Shown here piece after piece: positions 63,000-64,000 of a DNA stretch of 64,000 nt. Positions within the stretch are counted from its first letter, which is position 1. Each line of letters starts with the position of its first letter. The DNA comes from Bacteroidota bacterium. GTDB taxonomy: Bacteria > Bacteroidota > Bacteroidia > B-17B0 > Aurantibacillaceae. The position numbers were made by a program, and so were the translations under genes. Below the pieces are notes generated by a model. That model was not told where the DNA came from and did no database searches. It saw only the letters and a program-made list of their open reading frames with translations. The stretch lies in contig JAUXZS010000025.1 in NCBI GenBank assembly GCA_030692515.1, positions 1 through 64,000 on the forward strand. Reading direction: 5' to 3'.

Positions 63000-64000
63000 T
63001 TATTTTTCAATAAAAATTTTCACTTCATTTTCACTTAATCTTAATTTAAGCCAGTTTTCGGCTTTTTTAACATCTATAGGTTTCCCTTTTTTAAGGGGTT
63101 TAATATAAAGTATTACGACAGTATCAATAACATTGTTATGATTATACATTTGCGTTCCCGAAAGTGAGATTCTATCTTGATCTCCAAACAATGACTGAAA
63201 TTCTTCAATAATTTTTTGATTGTTTATATCTTCACTTTCATTAATGTTATATAATTTCTTCAAATTTTCCAACTCAATGGTTTTACTATTTAGCTCTTCT
63301 TGTTGTTTTTTAAATAAATCCTCAATAATACCAGATTTTAATTGATCTAAGTTTATCTCTTGTTTTTCATTAGTGCTATTAACGATTTCAATATTAGAAG
63401 ATTCTAAACCATACGAACTTTTATTAATTAATAAATTATTTACCGAAGAATCGTTGAGCTCTTCGCCCAATACATACAATTTTGCTTTTTTGCCATGAGC
63501 ATCAATCTGCGTATTTACAATAATTATGTTTTTACTTTTAATTTCCGCATTAATAAAATTTTGAATTTTTTGTTTGAAGAATTCCTCCCTTACAAATCTA
63601 TATGCCATAAAAATGCTTGGTAAAATTGTTAACAATGCAATTATGCCAACCCATTTTTGCACTTTTTTCTTTAGAAGGTCGTCTGTAAAAGCAATAGATT
63701 GAAATTTCAAAAATCGCGCCATTATAAAAGTTGCAATACTTATAAAAACACAATTAATAATGAACAAATAAAATGCACCAAAAAAATAATCCCAATGCCC
63801 TGTTCCTATACCATATCCTGCGGTACAAAGAGGAGGCATTAGGGCCGTTGCTATAGCAACACCAGGAATAACATTGCTAAACTTTTTCCTCGAGCTGGCA
63901 ACTATACCTGCCATACCTCCAAAAAAGGCAATCATTACATCCCATATTGTAGGAGTTGTTCTTGCTATGAGTTCAGGCTGGGCAATGCTCAGCGGTGAGA
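63000..64000 (-). CDS. DUF389 family membrane protein, 5' end outside the window
   Basis: The frame is open past the ATG at 63935 to the window edge at 64000 (SPLSIAQPELIARTTPTIWDV precedes), so the true start lies further right. The visible part has the DUF389 core: FFGGMAGIVASSRK, GVAIATALMPPLCTAG and GHWDYFFGAFYLF, with at least three or four membrane segments, then a C-terminal ~200-residue soluble region with a coiled coil. DUF389 proteins are membrane proteins of unclear function. The end is intact. Confidence 0.85.
   Translation of the reverse strand, partial: SPLSIAQPELIARTTPTIWDVMIAFFGGMAGIVASSRKKFSNVIPGVAIATALMPPLCTAGYGIGTGHWDYFFGAFYLFIINCVFISIATFIMARFLKFQSIAFTDDLLKKKVQKWVGIIALLTILPSIFMAYRFVREEFFKQKIQNFINAEIKSKNIIIVNTQIDAHGKKAKLYVLGEELNDSSVNNLLINKSSYGLESSNIEIVNSTNEKQEINLDQLKSGIIEDLFKKQQEELNSKTIELENLKKLYNINESEDINNQKIIEEFQSLFGDQDRISLSGTQMYNHNNVIDTVVILYIKPLKKGKPIDVKKAENWLKLRLSENEVKIFIEK

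Noticed and set aside
1-64000. tRNA, rRNA, insertion sequences or prophage
   Set aside because: I read both strands of the gaps and recognised no cloverleaf, ribosomal RNA, transposase or phage gene; small RNAs cannot be excluded by eye.

Overview
The window is an AT-rich, gene-dense chromosomal segment from a member of the Bacteroidota, probably a free-living flavobacterial or sphingobacterial relative. The evidence is a GldA-type gliding ABC ATPase, type IX secretion (T9SS) C-terminal sorting domains of both type A and type B, a PorE-like TPR/beta-propeller/OmpA protein, TAnnTTTG-type promoter elements, weak Shine-Dalgarno sequences and frequent TTG/GTG starts. No rRNA, tRNA, CRISPR array, transposase or prophage was recognised.

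Layout. 1-4.4 kb: a truncated secreted protein, a DUF1415 protein, a small membrane protein, an orphan V4R-HisKA_2 sensor kinase and a Deg/HtrA protease. 4.5-10.1 kb: a tightly overlapping operon with dapF, an unknown gene, a GNAT acetyltransferase, a seven-haem cytochrome c with TPRs, and the glycan-terminating transglycosylase mltG. 10.2-13.4 kb: tryptophan dioxygenase, gldA, then a repeat-rich stretch holding a decayed T9SS C-terminal domain and an intact T9SS type A protein whose sorting domain carries an in-frame palindromic repeat. 13.5-20.3 kb: an ECF sigma factor with a membrane partner, divergent from a YfiR / TPR / poly-HAMP-SpoIIE phosphatase cluster and a beta-propeller protein. 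20.3-23.3 kb: thioesterase, polyprenyl synthase, rfbA, DUF1287 protein.

23.4-36.3 kb: a small redoxin-like secreted protein without the CxxC motif, followed by three giant secreted Ig-like paralogues with T9SS type B domains. They share a 166-residue two-Ig super-module that is present once in the first two and expanded to four exact-length tandem copies (498 bp each) in the third. 36.4-44.8 kb: thyA, a cyclase-family hydrolase, dihaem peroxidase, CPBP protease, M61 protease, PorE-like protein and a beta-barrel protein. Two of these gene junctions are filled entirely by five-unit heptanucleotide arrays. 44.8-51.9 kb: asnB, TM2 protein, glmM, cysteine desulfurase, frr, a cold-shock gene with a structured leader, and a membrane protein. 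52-60.8 kb: an OmpA-family protein, a two-component system and a CzcCBA-type heavy-metal efflux system. 60.9-64 kb: a cation/proton antiporter, two small proteins and a truncated DUF389 membrane protein.

Functional themes are cell-envelope construction (dapF, mltG, glmM, polyprenyl synthase, rfbA, asnB), cell-surface display through T9SS, periplasmic redox chemistry, and envelope or metal stress signalling. The most unusual parts are the Ig super-module expansion, the YfiR-TPR-SpoIIE locus, the repeat-invaded T9SS sorting domain with its decayed twin, and the heptamer arrays abutting start codons. All functional statements rest on motif recognition by eye; no database search was run.
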